NCBI RefSeq assembly: GCF_030272615.1
Contig: NC_081406.1
Location: 482,203,900-482,267,899 of the forward strand
Origin: Cryptomeria japonica
Lineage: Eukaryota > Streptophyta > Pinopsida > Cupressales > Cupressaceae
Reading direction: 5' to 3'
Length of the DNA stretch: 64,000 nt
Under the pieces are notes generated by a model. That model saw only the letters and a list, made by a program, of their open reading frames with translations, did not search any database and was not told the DNA's origin. The position numbers and the translations under genes are program-made. Numbering within the stretch: the first letter of the stretch is position 1; the number at the start of each line of letters is the position of its first letter. This document shows positions 50,055 to 63,322 of this stretch, one piece after another.

Positions 50055-51530
50055 CTACTTTTTTTTGTGACTTGCAACATCTGCCCCTTTCTTATTCTTG
50101 CTTCTGGTTGAAATACCTACATTGGGTCCTCCATTATTTGACTTGCCTTCTTTAATACCAAAAATACTAAGATTTCTCTCAAGAACCACCATTTCCAAAC
50201 TTTTAGGAGGAGTTTTACATTGAGAATTCAAGATCATATTTCTAGTCTTCTTAGGACTTCCATTGGTTAATAACAACAAAGGCTCATTATCCAAAATATT
50301 ACAGTCCTGCGCTTCATTAAAGTCTTCCTCATTTTCTTTATTATTAGATGAAGCAGAGCTTCATCTAATGGAACTCTCATCAGCTTTACCCTGGATGATA
50401 GGACCAACCTTTTGATCCTTTGATTCAAATTTTTGAGCCTTTTCTTCTTTCCCATGCTCTTCATCCTTGTTACTTTCTTTTTTATTGTTAGAATAGGCAC
50501 AAACAGATTTTTCATTGTTACTATTCACACCCTTCTTTTCCTCATTTTCCGTCTCACTTCCTTCGTAAGGACAACCTCTAAAGATGGATCATCATTCTTC
50601 CCTTTCGTTTTCCATTTCTACTTCAAGTTGCTATCATTTTTACCAATCTTACTCTTCTTAAGCGGGCAAGATTTTGCCCAATGACCTGACTTTTTACAAT
50701 GAAAACAAACAAACGAGAGAGATTAATATTCAATCGCTTGGGTCCATTTCCCCAATTTAGACAAAATCTCAATAGATTGAGGCATATCTGTCATTTGATT
50801 AACATTAACACAAATACGAGAAAAAACCAACCTCGATTTAGCTGTTGTCATCAGGTCGATCGAAAGAAGCTCACCAAATGATCCCACGATCCCTTTAAAG
50901 ACCTCCTCATTCCAGAACTCCAATGGAAGGCCAGGGAGACGAGTCCACATAGGTACCGACACAAAAAAGGACTCATCCAGTGGGAGGTTAGGAGCCCATT
51001 TCTGTAAAGCCAAGGATGACTTGTCGAACATCCATGGCTCTTCACAGAGTGCTGTATTCATATCTTCTTTATTATTAAAAGCAAAGGAAAAAAAAAAACC
51101 TAAGCAAAGCCGCCACATCCACTTGACCTTTAAGAACCCATTTCCTCCTTATAAAGTTCCTTACAACATCAATGTTAGGTCTAAAACTAGCAAACCTTCC
51201 AACCAAGGTCATAGCTAATCCAGACACAGTGAAATCAACCAGCTTATCCAGAACAGAAATAGAAAAAACCCCTATCACTGGATCATAGATATTTTTAACT
51301 TCCAGAAGACCAGAGTTCACTAGAGGCCTGACTCCAAAAAGAGCCGACCGTTTCTTTTCTTTACCTCTATCATGTCAGTCCCAGTTTTGGAATCTTTATC
51401 TTCCACCGATTTGACTGTCGCCTTGTCCCCCTCAGTACCCTGAGAAGCCTAGGGACCAACATGATTACCAGCTCCAACCGTAGAAAGATTGCCATCCCCA
51501 TGAATTCCGCCATCCCCAGATTTGAAATTT
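50055..51530 (-). pseudogene. LINE ORF1: DUF4283-like and CCHC protein
   Basis: The central part has DKLVDFTVSGLAMTLVGRF, NFIRRKWVLKGQVDV, CEEPWMFDKSSLALQKW and WTRLPGLPLEFWNEEVFKGI, the DUF4283 pattern of plant LINE ORF1 proteins. A zinc knuckle CHCKKSGHWAKSCP follows near 50700-50660, then a Lys-rich tail to a stop at 50055. A frameshift near 51090 and stops around 50725 and 50600 break it. ORF1 proteins bind the element RNA. Confidence 0.85.
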
Positions 51531-51568
51531 GAATTTCCCGCTCGCCGCTCCTCTCCAATGATAATGTT

Positions 51569-52680
51569 GTATCTATTGATGTGGATGTAATAAAAAATAA
51601 TTGATTCATTCTTCTTTTCAATCTAATTTGAATAATTACCAATGACTTTTGAACTTGTCATTGAACACAAAATCTTAAATGCTAGATCTATATTGGTTTA
51701 GCATAAATAGTGATGGGAAACAATTAGCCTTGAACATTGACATTTTTGGGAGCAATAAAACTAGAATATGAAAAGATAGGATGAAGTTGTTGAATAGTGT
51801 TGTCCATTCAAAATGAGTACTATGGTGGACTTATATCATAGACTTGTTATCATTCATTATTATGTACTTATTTGTTCATGTAATTGACAAGATGAATTGA
51901 TTTTACGAGAACTAAATTAGAGTAGGACATATATATTCATATATATAAAAAATCATCAACTTATTTATATTGAATGAAGTTACATCAATTGACATGAAAA
52001 AATAACTATCAACATCAAAAACTATCATCATCAATTAGTGAACATAGGGCAAATGTACATAGTTTATTTATTTAACAAAAGTAGACAAATAAAATGTTGT
52101 TTATGAAACCAAAATTATATCAATGCACGTATGTTCTTCTAGGGGTCCTGAAAAAAAAATGAATGTTCAAATGTCATTAAAAATATATATTTAAAAGTAA
52201 AGTTCAATTTACGCTACAAAAAGTTAAATGTATTTTATTCAATCTAATGTACTCACCAAGTTGTATCTATGTCGTCCATGTCATCAAGTTGTACTTGACA
52301 TATCAATACCAAAATTTCATTTTACCTATGTATATAACAACAATATATATGTTAAAGGGACAAAGACAAAAATTTATCATAATTAAATTGAATTCTAGGA
52401 CCTTATCTTGTATTACCATATAACAACAATAAAAGAATTGCACTCACCTACTATTACAACTTTGATTAGCTAAAAGTTGTAAAATGCACAAGTTTAGTGT
52501 CATCCATGTTACATAAAGTTGTACTTGACACCTGAACACCAAATTAATTAGCTACATGTATAATAATAAAGAAGACATATATACATATAGAAAGTTACAT
52601 ATAAAAAGTTCACACAATTAACAAAAACTTACATGCATAAATTTGGTTCAACCTAATGTACCATCTGCATCCTCTCTCTT
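51569..52680. other. AT-rich flank, nothing recognised
   Basis: This is the right-hand continuation of the DNA transposon sequence after the LINE target duplication, up to the stop of the transposase-like gene. Short TA-rich tracts are present; no coding region was seen. Confidence 0.5.
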
Positions 52681-55600
52681 CTACAATGTGTCTATGATTG
52701 CCTCGTGCTCTTCCATTGAAAGTGTCCATAATACCTTATTAGTAGGTCTCCCTTTGTATCTTTCTAATTTGATGTTTGTTGCCACCACCAAATGAGAATA
52801 GTGTATAATCTTGTTTTCTGATTGGTAGTCTTCATAAGATGGTAAGCCATTCCTTCTTGTTGGGTATTTGCATAGCCATGTTCCAACTACCACAATAGAC
52901 CCAACTGGATACTGAAAACCATCACCATCTACTTGATGACATATCAACTTTTTCTTAGGTTCTACACATCTAGCTAGCCAATATTCAGTCTGCTCATCAT
53001 TATCCTCAGGTGCAACAACAACATACACATGTCCTGGAAAACAAAATTAAGTACATGTAGAAATAAAACCTGTTAGAATTTATAACTCAAATACAATCAT
53101 AAATTATATGACAATACATAAATAATATAATTTAAAGTTATAAACAAGAAATTGAATTAAATTACCAGGTTGTATGAGGTCTGAAACATGATCATAATCT
53201 TTTGATGCAAATGCATGATCTGGGTCTTCATTTCTTCTAACATCTTGATATTGTGTCTCACTAGGTGTTAAGGATTTTTGTTGCCATTCTTCAACTCATT
53301 TTGTATTCTTGCATTCTTCCCATTCACCTGCAACACAAAATTGGCAAAAACATGCAAGCTCCCTAGTCCATATAGTCCAAGTGTTAGAATTAGAACTCTT
53401 AAATGAATTCCATCTAGCTGACCCATTGATTGTATCACAATCATATCTTGGAAGGATATTCTCCTCATCAACTAGCCAAAAGAAATGTCTGATTGTAGAG
53501 TTCTGACTTGATCCTATGGATAAAGTTGCACTACACCAATCCACAATTGCACTTGCATTTTTAAAATTAGCTTTTTCCTCGAATTTGAGTTGCTCTCTAC
53601 AAAGGGCTCTCTTAACACATGCACCAGCACCATCATGTTCTCCTTTCCTGCACGCAGCCTCAAAAAAAATCCACATGTGTTCGATATTAGTTTGCTTATT
53701 TATCCTACTCAACCAATAAAACATTCTAGCATTCTTGAATTGCCATGTGCAATTATTTGGCCATATTAGATGTTGTGTCATCTGAATTTCTCTCTCCCTC
53801 AAATTCTCATAAAAGGTCTTGAAGCAATACTGGACAAACTCTGATGAGTGTAATTTATTATCACTCATATAGAAATGGTACTCTCTCAAAATTTTATGAT
53901 ACTCTTCTATACTATCAGGTGCATGCCTATAGACAATGTGAACAAAAATTGCTACTTTCATTGAATCATAATATTGTGATTGGACCTCATCTTGTGGTGA
54001 AAATGTGTAGTTCTCTACAAAGTCAATGATCGAAAGTATACGACCAACGGGAAATGTATTCTTACATATTTGAAACTAACTATCGATCCATCTAGCATTT
54101 TGAGAGTGTTTGACATATTTAGGTACAATCTTACTCTTAAATTCATTCATAAATGCATGAATAGTAACTTTTTCAGTAATTAGATTGCACCGTCTTCCAA
54201 CCTTTCCATCCTTCAATGGATACTCAACAATTTTGAATCTTTTTACATCAAGTAATTGTTGTCCAAAATCTATTTAAATATTTTAATGCAAACATTCATC
54301 CAACAATGCAAGATTGCCACATATATCACATACACCAGAAACACATGCATTAGAAAGAAAATATTGCTCATTAGGTGGGCTGCAAAACAAACTTGATATA
54401 AACTCCTTTATAGTTTCAGGTGGTATATTTATACCACATTCTTGCAATATTCCATTACTATGCATGGTAGCACGTATATATCGAAATACATCATAATGGT
54501 AACAAAATTGAACATGAGTTTTGCAACAACATGTGACTCTTTCCTTGTTAATCCGAACATACCAAGGTTTACACTTTTCAAAAGACCTTTGACTAATGCT
54601 AATAGTTAACACCTTATCATCCAAAAAAAATTTGTACAATTCATTTTGAGTTATGTCCAAAAGGTGTTTTGGATGTGGATCACGAATTTTTGACCCCTCT
54701 TATTTAAGCACATTTCTAGCATTAGGTGATACTCTCGTATTATCATGCCATATTTTTTCGATCAAAGTTTTGACTTCACCAGTAAGTTTCATATCAGACC
54801 TTGGTAGTCTACCACTAAAAGTCCACAAATTGTTTGCTGGATCACTTTCAAAGTTAACTCTTCTCTTTACAGCTCTTGACAAATTTTTACGATGAATATT
54901 AAGATATCCACTTATGTTAGTCATCATTCTTTTATCAGAAGTTGTTTTGCTTACTAAAGTTGTTGTTATTGCTCATTGTGCCGCATTCCTATCTTTAGAA
55001 CAACTTTTCTTTCCGATTGTATCAAAGGCGCTAGCAACAGTCAATACAACTTGTTTTAAAGACTCATCCTTCTTCTTGGGTTTGACATAGAAGCCTAACT
55101 TCTTCATCACTTTCCGCATTTTAGTCATTTTAATTAGTTGTAATATTAATTGAAATTGAAACCCAAATTTCTTATTATAAAAAAATTGTCTAAACAATCC
55201 ATTTGCATGTGTCCTAATCTATCTCTATGAAACCAAGCCAAGAAGATTGTCTAGCACATCACTTTTAATTTGAAAATATTCATTCATTTCATTATCATTC
55301 AAACATGTTTCTTTTTCAATTGGTGTTTCCATGTCTAAATCCACATTATTGATTTCAAATGTCAGTCGATTTTCAATTTCAATTGGGGTTTCAATTTCAG
55401 TTTCAATTTGAGTTTTACTTTCATTTGGGGTTTGATTTTCAAATGGGGTTTGATTTAATGAGTAACTTGCTTCTACTAAATCACCAATTTGTTCATGAGA
55501 ATAAACATGGGGCCGTGAAGACATCTGTGTATCCAATAATGGATTAGAAGATGCACCTATATTTGGTTCTATTGTGTTTCCTTCTTTAACATTTATGGTG

Positions 55601-55761
55601 TCCTCGATGTTCTCATCTTCTGAAACAATTGTTGAACTTGAAGCTCCAACATTGTTCAATTGTTTAATTCTTGCTCTTCTTTCTCATTGACGTTTTGCCT
55701 CCTCTCTATTTGTTGCAATGTCTCCAGCTGTCAAAAACTTTTTATGTTGATTTGATCCCAT
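52681..55761 (-). pseudogene. Transposase-like gene of the DNA transposon
   Basis: The ATG at 55761 opens MGSNQHKKFLTAGDIATN, then a basic helix NREEAKRQ(stop)ERRARIKQ and a low-complexity part with repeated ET/PIE words (55450-55290). Next are KLTGEVKTLIEKIWHDNTRVSPNAR, then ITQNELYKFFLDD, KCKPWYVRI and a CCCKTHVQFCYHYD motif. The core has IIDFVENYTFSPQDEVQSQY, then VHIVYRH, IWPNNCTWQFKNARMFYWL and FFEA.CRKGEHDGAGACVKR. The end, YWLARCVE...YSHLVVATNIKLERY, closes at 52681. The same order occurs in uncharacterised plant proteins and, more distantly, animal ones with QFKN...HGKGxxDGxGGxxKR (recalled, not searched). I read it as an RNase H-fold transposase. The usual WSDGC Asp is Asn here. Stops and possible introns at 53961-54283 and 53050-53290 make it a likely pseudogene. 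Confidence 0.6.
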
Positions 55762-55879
55762 GGCTACACCAAAATTTGAATTTGAATGGATCTCCTTGTC
55801 AAATCGATAACAAGATAAGAAAAGAGAATTATTTTAATCATTCAATCATTGAAATTTGTCCTTGTGGGCTAGTTTTTTG

Positions 55880-56012
55880 CCCAACGGATCTTTTAAGAAA
55901 TGGGCGCCCGTTATTTGAATGAAACAGGTGCCCGTTTCTCTTTCAACGGTACAAAGCAAAATGGGCGCCCGTTTTTTGAATTTCAAATAACGGGCGCCCG
56001 TTTCATAAAAGT
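55880..56012. repeat. Right subterminal palindromic repeats
   Basis: Four copies of A(A/T)GGGCGCCCGTT-type palindromes lie at about 55900, 55926, 55960 and 55990 within 120 bp, just upstream of the transposase-like ATG. They match the left-end motifs. They may act both as transposase-binding sites and as the promoter region of the gene. Confidence 0.65.
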
Positions 56013-56035
56013 TGGAGCGGGAAACAAACCCCTGC

Positions 56036-59000
56036 CTTGGTTTTGGCTTTGGGTTAGGCTTGGTGGGACCAAGCCTATGCTTGGACCTCCAAAAAAATGG
56101 CTAAGGCAAAAGAATATCATATTTCTGCCTTGGCCTAATTTTTTGAGGGCCTTCCTAATTGAATTTTTTGATGAAACAAAAAACCATTAGATTTCTCAGT
56201 GTCTTGATTTCAAAAATGTAAAATTCATAGTGATAAGATTATTTCTACTATTTTTGCATTATTTATTAGTCAAGAGTGGTATGTAAACCTAAAATAATGA
56301 GGTTCGGTAAAACTTTAATAACATTTTTCTTTTTAGGTTTTTAGAAAAAAAAATTATATGACATCAATCTACATACAATTCTTTTGAAGATTAAAAAAAA
56401 ATTAAAAATATGAAATTTTCATCAAATTATGGTGGTCATACACTCGATGTTTTGAAAATGTACTTTATTGTCAATTAAACATTAACAAAAAAAAAAAATC
56501 AGTAAAAAAATAAGAAAAAATATTCTTATAAATATTTGGTGTCTTAGGTATCGTTTCCTAGAAGGATTTGTAAAAATTCATTTATTTGCGTCAAAAAATG
56601 GTGATCGTACACATATGTGGTATGGTCCTAAAACAGGCATTTTGAAAAAGTGTTTTTTAAACATACATACTAAAATGCGATTTATACCATGTGGGTATTG
56701 AAATAAATTACATATTTGAAAAGTAGACTCTGAGCACTACATTCTCAATTACTGAAGTTTTTTAAGACTCAATCTCTAAGTGCCTCAAATTTTGACATCA
56801 ATTGATAAAAAAATTGAAAAACAGAGAAAACACTTCCACTTTTTGCCCAAAAGTGGGACTCAACTTCTTGCAGCCACCCATATATCTCGAAGGAGATAAA
56901 ATAGTGTTGGAATGTTAGGGGGAATCATTCAATATGACTCATACCTAATACCATTTTGAATGGAAGTTTGCATCTCAAACTCCAATAGGAAATACAAAAG
57001 ACTTTATTGGGTGGTAGATTTTTGGAGACACGCAAGGAAAACTGGGCTAAAGGAATGGGTAAGTCTGTCTCAAAACAAATGAATGAAAAAATCAAGGTTT
57101 AGGAGTTGAGTATGACAAGAAATAAGTAACTAGGTAGGGGGGAGGTTGCAAATTTGAATCTAATAGATAGTAAACAAATATTAAAGTGGGAGTTAGGAGG
57201 AGTCTAAATAAGGTACTTAGATAAAGTATAACTCAAAACTCTTGTCTAAATGATAATAAAAATTTGATTAGTATAGAATTGAGAAATCAAAATTGGGGAT
57301 GACAAATGAAGGGTACTTGGGGAAAGGGAACTTTGAAAGGCTAGCATGAATGAGTGGAAGACATGGAAGGATAAGGAAGTCTAAAAGTGTAACACATGAT
57401 AAAAAAAAATTAAGTGATTAGAGAAGACTTTTAAGGATCAAAATTTGGGGATGTTGTAGAATAGGTAACAAGGGAAACGATTTAAAAGTCTAGTGGTACA
57501 AAGGATTTGAGGCAAGTAATTCAAACTTTGGAGTTTAGAGGAGCAAAGGAGATGGTACACATGTTGAGGGATACTTGAAACTCCAATGCAAAAATATTAG
57601 ATAATTTTTGTATAGAAAAATATTAAATTTTTTATGGCTCGAACGTATCGTATGAAAGTAAGGAGTCCATAGTCTAATAACTAAACTAAGACAAATTTTA
57701 CAAGGTTAAGGATTGGATTGTCGATATTAGGTAGAAATTTATGTTGAGAGGATTTAATCAAAACAAAGGGGAAGATGGAGATGGATGAAATGTCATACTA
57801 AGATGGGCTACCCCAAAAGTTTAAAACTCCAAAAACTTACATAACTTAAGGAAATGACCCACACCCCACATTTTATTTTTTTTGGAACTTTTGTAGACTA
57901 TGACACATAATGAGAACATAAGAAACAACACAAGGTGTTATTTGAAAAAAAAATCACTCATGAAAAGCCTATTTAGATTATCTTATATTGATTATGAAAA
58001 GAAGTTTTACATAATACTAATGGAACATAGGGGCAAAGCATAGCCAAATCTAGAAATTTTGGGCCATATTGTAAGGTCAATTAGGAATTTGCCTAAAATC
58101 ACATTTAAAATAGAGTCCTCCAAGAACAAAAACAAAAGATGGGGGAGCCCATTTTCTTTTTATGCCTTAGGTGGTTCAACATAAGGAAACGATAGAATAA
58201 ATGCATTTGTACTTACCTTCAAGGGTAAAGTATATCATAAGTACTTCAACCACCTCCTACAATGCCACGAGTAAGTTCTTGCATTTGAAATCATTTTGAA
58301 AAATTTAGACCTTATCTTCCACTCAAGTAATGCATCCATGTATTGATGATCCTATTTTTTTATATTCTTTTAGAAATTTGAATTCTTTCCATTCTTAGCT
58401 CTATTGCTAAAGAGATAATTTTGTCTATAAATTTTAAAGAGATATTTTGCACATATATAGTCATGTTCTTCCAAGACTTGAAAAATTCATAAGATAACAC
58501 TAGGTCATATATACTAAAAGCTACAATGAATGGGGTAAGACCACCTAAGAATATTCCAACTGGTATTATTTTTATGGACTTTCTCACATGATGAAGGTTC
58601 TCTCATTATCAATTCATCTTCCTTGGCTCAACATTCTCTAATAGACCTACAAGTCTTGATAACCAGTCTCAACCTTTTTCAATAAGGTTGAAGAGTTGAA
58701 TAATTGGAATATGACTTTAGATGTTTCCAATTCCTCTTGTACATGGTATAATTACTATTATATCTCTCCACTATGTAGTTTATGTTAATATTATTTTCCA
58801 TGGTACTTTTCAATTAATCTCCTTGTGTTGATCGTAGCCTATAATGAATGTTGTGGCAAGGGACTATTTGAATTGGTGGATCCATTATCAAATATTTGTT
58901 TAATATTAAGGTGTAGGGAACCTTCCACATGCCAATGCAAGCAATTGCCTACTATGCCTCCCATGTGTTTCTAAAATGCTAGTAATCTTATTTTTTCTCA

Positions 59001-59739
59001 ATGCACATGAAAGATTTTAATAATTTTTGGAATATTTTCATCAACTCCTTGATGTTATCTATATAAAGTATTTATAGGACCAATGACAAACTACCTTAGA
59101 GTTAAGCATGTTAATTATGACATAGTTATTGGTATGTAATCTTAAGTTTTTGGAAAAGGTACTAATGAGCTAACCTTTCTTAGTTCTTAGAAATCCACCC
59201 CCATCGACCTACACAAGGTAACCTTTAGAGGAATCATCCAAGTTTTACGTAATATTTTGAATCAAGGGGGTACCAAAGTATGTTTCTTTTCTAAATTTTG
59301 GTGTTATCCACATTATCTAAACTTGATTTTATTTTATATCTAGTCGTAATTTTCTTCTCAATAGCATTAGTTTTGTTTTGTTTTTTTTTTGGGGGGGGGT
59401 GTTTGTTGATATTGACTAAATCTATGTCTCTTAGATATCGTGATTATTTTTTCTAGATAACACATTTCAAAGTTACTTTTGTTCATAAAAATCCAATTAT
59501 TTATCTCCTTTCAAATACACTAGTAGATGTGAGGAAGAGATTGCATCTATATTTCTCTAATAGCAGGGTGGTCAAAATGGGAATTCTAAATAGGTACCAA
59601 CTTCTTAATATCTTTCAATCAAACCTATTGGGTTTTGAATCTTTCCAAAACAAAATGTCTAGCATTCCATGCATAGGGGAATTCAATTAGTAGATGATTG
59701 ATTAGTATTTTTTATTTCTTGGATGATATTTATTTCATG
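56036..59739. other. Long AT-rich stretch without recognised genes
   Basis: No frame with recognisable domains was found. The frame 58360-58587 (minus) is featureless. A T10G9 run lies at 59381-59399. A faint coding-like patch on the minus strand at about 59570-59690 is too short to name. This is probably degraded repeat sequence. Confidence 0.5.
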
Positions 59740-59958
59740 TTTTGATTAATTAAAAGTAGGTATTTGAAAGGTACCCGAACCTTGTACAAGCCAGGAGAAC
59801 ATAACTGCTAGAAAAAAGTGTCTAATCACTTCAAAAAGACAAAATGATCTCACTGAAAGGGATCAACTAACATAACATATCATTAAAAACCCAAAACAGA
59901 CAGCGAAAGGAAAGCACAGAGACAGCAAAAAGACAGAACCTAGGACACCAACAGAGAC

Positions 59959-61716
59959 CTAAATACTATTCATAATTTCCTCAGCATGAACAACCATTTG
60001 TTTCATGTTGTTTGCTGAGGTCTTCAGTTCCTCCAACTCACGACCTTTGATGTCGCCCTTGATCTTTGTGTTAGCTCTGGTCCTCCTTTCATGACCCTTC
60101 TTGTCCAGTTGCTCTTTATCACCATTGTTCTCAGCATTTTTCTCAAACCTGTTGATAAGGATGTTCATGTTGTCCACCGACGATTTGAGGATTTGTAAAT
60201 TTTGGTCTGCAATCTTCTTGAGGTTGAGTTCCAACCTGTCAATTCTGCTACCAAAGTCATTCATTTTATTTGCCATTTCCTTTCTATCTCCCATCTCATT
60301 GACCTTTTTTTTTGTGGCTATGATTTTTCCAAACATACATTCAATAGCTTTCGCATTATGCAGAACGACAACCAATTCTTTAACATGTTTAGCCAAGGGC
60401 TTATCACCAACCATAACTCTTGTGATAGCCTGCATATATGTTTTCAAACTGTTGATATCCTTCACCATGGTAGCGATGGTCTCACAAAAGGTTTTAACAG
60501 TATCATTGTCACCACTGCCACTTTTATCCCCTTTATCCTCCTTTTGCAGACTTGTGGTATTCACAACCTCAATATTGCCCATCACTGGGTTACCCTCCCC
60601 TTCTTTATCCTGACCCTCAACCTTCTTGTTTTCTTTAGTCTCCTCCTCAGAATCAACCAGAATGTGGTTGATGTCTAAATTGTTACCCTTTTTAGTATTC
60701 TTCCTCTGAGTCTGCCTTCCAGTAGCTTTCCCTTTCTTTTTTTTTATAATTTTTTTCTCAAAGGATTCGATTTCAGAATCTGACATTTCTGATTCCACAA
60801 TAATCCTTCTCTTCTTGGCCCTATTCTTCCCTTTTTTGCTAGTTTCTTCTAATTCTCCCTCGGTCTCTGATTCAAAGTTAAATCTACTAGCTTCACTCTC
60901 CATTGTCTCATCTCTTGCTTTTTTTCCTTTAATAGGCTTTTCAATGCACTTCCCCTTAAGCATTTTATAAACCAAGGCCATAAGCCCCTGGTGGAGGGCA
61001 TGGTCACCTTTAGGGTCCTTCTGAACCTCCTTTATAGTATAATCCATTGAGCATGCTAGGTAATAGGGTAGGCTCACCTTTTCCCCATGACGAGAGTGGT
61101 TGAGAAAAACAAAGTGATGCCCGTAGGCTTTGGTAAACCTACCATCTAAGGTAATGTATGCAATAGAAGCAAATAAAACAAACCTCCATGGCCTGCAAAT
61201 TCTCTTCAGAGCATGGTAGGAGTTTTTGATTGTAATCATCTTTCTCCTCTCTTTGTCCATGGTAGAAAACTTATCTGCTGCTTTATCTGATATGCCTCGG
61301 TCCCTATAAAATTTCATTCCCTCAGTAGTCATCCTCGTGGCCTCGGCAATGACCTCTTCATCAGCATTCATCATCTGGGAACCGATAAGGATTTTGCCAT
61401 TTTTCCAGTTCTTGATGAAATAGCTAGTGATTGTGGGGTCTTTCCCACTTAGCCTCTCCATGAAAACATTCAGACCCCCCTACCGAAGGATATCCCAGAC
61501 TTCTTTGTTCTTTCTCCAGTCAGAGGAGGAAGTAGGTTCGAATCTTTTCTTGTTACCTCCCATTTTTCCAGCACCTTCCTTGCAATTCCTTCTCTCAATT
61601 TGATAACCTCTCTTCTGGTTTCTGTGGTTACTCTGTAAGAACGCCCAGAATCCGTGCCAGATAATAATGATAAGACATCTACATAAATGCTCATTATCTT
61701 TGATAAAACCCTGCAT
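59959..61716 (-). CDS. LINE ORF3, copy 3, nearly intact (585 residues, one stop)
   Basis: A single frame runs from ATG at 61716 to a stop at 59959, 586 codons, broken only by TAG at about 61479. The N-terminal region (MGGNKKRFEP, then NWKNGKILIG, DEEVIAEATRMTTEGMKFYRD, DKERRKMI) aligns in order with NWINGSFKI, DADLIATVIGMP.SGLNFFRD and KERAKIG of copies 1 and 2. HHFVFLNHSRHGEKVSLPYYL matches HFVLLNHFTHEKRISLPYYL. A Lys/Glu-rich, nuclear-signal-like middle (about 60700-60900) and a coiled-coil end (LKKIADQNLQILK, RRTRANTKI, RELEELK) follow. The ATG lies 68 bases after the RNase H stop. The function is unknown. The conserved architecture across diverged LINEs argues that it was maintained by selection. 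Confidence 0.78.
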
Positions 61717-61784
61717 CAAAAAAGGCGGAAGGGGCATTAGAAATAATGATTAAAAGTACCACGTTGCCTTTTCTGGCTCCGATC

Positions 61785-62333
61785 CTAATTAAGAAAGGAT
61801 TTCATATCACTTGCAATCTCCATTTCACCATAATTAGTAATGATGTCTCCCGATTGGCAAGCCAGGTTGGCTGCCCAATCAGCACAGGAGTTGGCCTCCC
61901 TATCCACATGTGTAAAAACACACATTTCAAATTCTTCGCTGATTTTCCTAGTTGCTTTAATAGCATTACTAATTTTCCAAGAAGGCAGGAATTTCATATT
62001 TAAACAATTGATTTTGTTTAAAGAGTCTCCTTCACACCAAACTTTAGTGCATTTAGCTTCCTTGGCAAGGATCATCCCATGGTAAGCCATCATGGCTTCG
62101 GCAACATGATTAGTCTGATTTCCTATGGGAATACATTTTATGATTTTGCATATTCCCCATTCATCCCTTAGGACCACTCCACATCCTGCAACACCTGGGT
62201 TACCCTTTGAGGCCCCATCAAAATTGATTTTCATCCATCCCTTGGGTGGACTGATCCATATCACACCCTCTCTAGGGTTGATCTGAAAGCACTCTTGACC
62301 CTTTAATCTCCACTTTTTGTAGATAAATGTCAC
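61785..62333 (-). pseudogene. LINE RNase H domain, copy 3 (ORF2 C-terminus)
   Basis: Open for about 180 codons, ending at TAG 61785. Active-site residues are all visible: NFDGASKGNPG (Asp), HVAEAMMAYHG (Glu), WCEGDSLNKI (Asp) and a final DREANSCADWAANLA (Asp). This is the plant L1-type RNase H that follows RT. Upstream RT sequence is missing because of 5' truncation at about 62335. The domain itself looks undamaged, but without RT it is an orphan. Confidence 0.88.
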
Positions 62334-62339
62334 GAATCA

Positions 62340-63074
62340 TTTTATTTAATATTGTGCAATTTAAAGATGTAATGTGATTTTGAAATTTAAAATAGATTAG
62401 ATCATTCATAATCTAGTATGAGGAAATATAGTATGCTTTTTACTCCTCCAAATGATATGAAATTCAATATTCTTTTGGGTTTGTCAATACTGATAAATTT
62501 TTGAGTGCAAGTAATGCAGGATGAGGTGAAGGAGGTCGAAGGCGAGAACACGAATCAGGTAGAATTGCTTTTAACTGAATGACTTTGATGGAAAAGGGAA
62601 TCTCTCACACACCACATTAGGATTTATAATTTGCTTCTTGAAAATATGGATGATTTAAATGACCTTATTTGAGTGTTTGTTCAAATTGAAATGATGAATT
62701 TGGAATGAGAAGTAGATTGATTTAAATGTTTATACATGTGCATTAATTGCATGATGTGAGTAGTGTTTGAATTAAATCTAAGTTGTCTGAGTAATTGTGA
62801 AATATTATGCTTTATTGTTAAAAGAGATAAAATGTATAAACGATTCAAAAATGAATATTGACCCTAGGTTTAATGTTCTTTTTAGATATGTATAAATGTA
62901 TGAAAATTGTACTTACGATTTTAATTTTGTAAATTGAATAATAGTATAATATATATATGGGAAATTTATTCAATCATATACATATATCAATATCCAATTA
63001 TCATGAATTTGACTTCGTCAAGAATTTTGTCTATACATATACGTAATCATTTGAGATTAAAAATATATACGCAT

Positions 63075-63135
<61 letters not shown>

Positions 63136-63322
63136 TCTAATAATAATTTGACCATGTATTTGTAAATATTGTATATGTATTTATGAAATTAAACTATGTA
63201 ATGAAAATCCGATATATATATATTTAAACAAAGAAAGGGTTTATCAAAGAATTTATTAAAAACAAAGTTTAATTTTTAATATTAATGAAGAGTCATTTAA
63301 TATATATATAATATTAAACATA
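62340..63322. other. AT-rich stretch with TA tracts
   Basis: No coding region was recognised. It includes (TG)28 at 63077-63132 and TATA-rich runs at 62948-62960 and 63213-63310. Confidence 0.5.
63077..63132 (+). repeat. (TG)28 microsatellite
   Basis: A perfect TG dinucleotide run. Confidence 0.97.

Larger units (their letters stand above)
43789..51557 (-). mobile_element. LINE copy 2, essentially full length
   Basis: A 7,769-bp plant L1-type LINE flanked by ATGATAATGTT (43778-43788 and 51558-51568). On the minus strand it begins TGGAGAGGAGCGGCGAGC and ends TAATCAAA. Order: ORF1 (DUF4283-like plus CCHC knuckle), ORF2 (endonuclease, RT, RNase H), ORF3. All are interrupted by stops or frameshifts. 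The 5' end is GC-richer than the surroundings, as for an internal promoter region. Confidence 0.93.
59740..62335 (-). mobile_element. LINE copy 3, 5'-truncated
   Basis: On the minus strand it contains RNase H and the extra ORF and ends GGTATTTGAAAGG reversed into TAATTAATCAAAA, the same TAATCAAAA end as copies 1 and 2. The body is divergent from them, so it is another subfamily. The 5' border is near 62335, just upstream of the RNase H. I could not find a clear target duplication. Confidence 0.75.

Noticed and set aside
59570-59690. Short minus-strand coding-like patch (YAWNARHFVLERFKTQ)
   Set aside because: Stops on both sides and no recognised family; too short to annotate.
60101-60678. 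Plus-strand frames opposite LINE ORF3 copy 3
   Set aside because: Shadow frames of the coiled-coil region.
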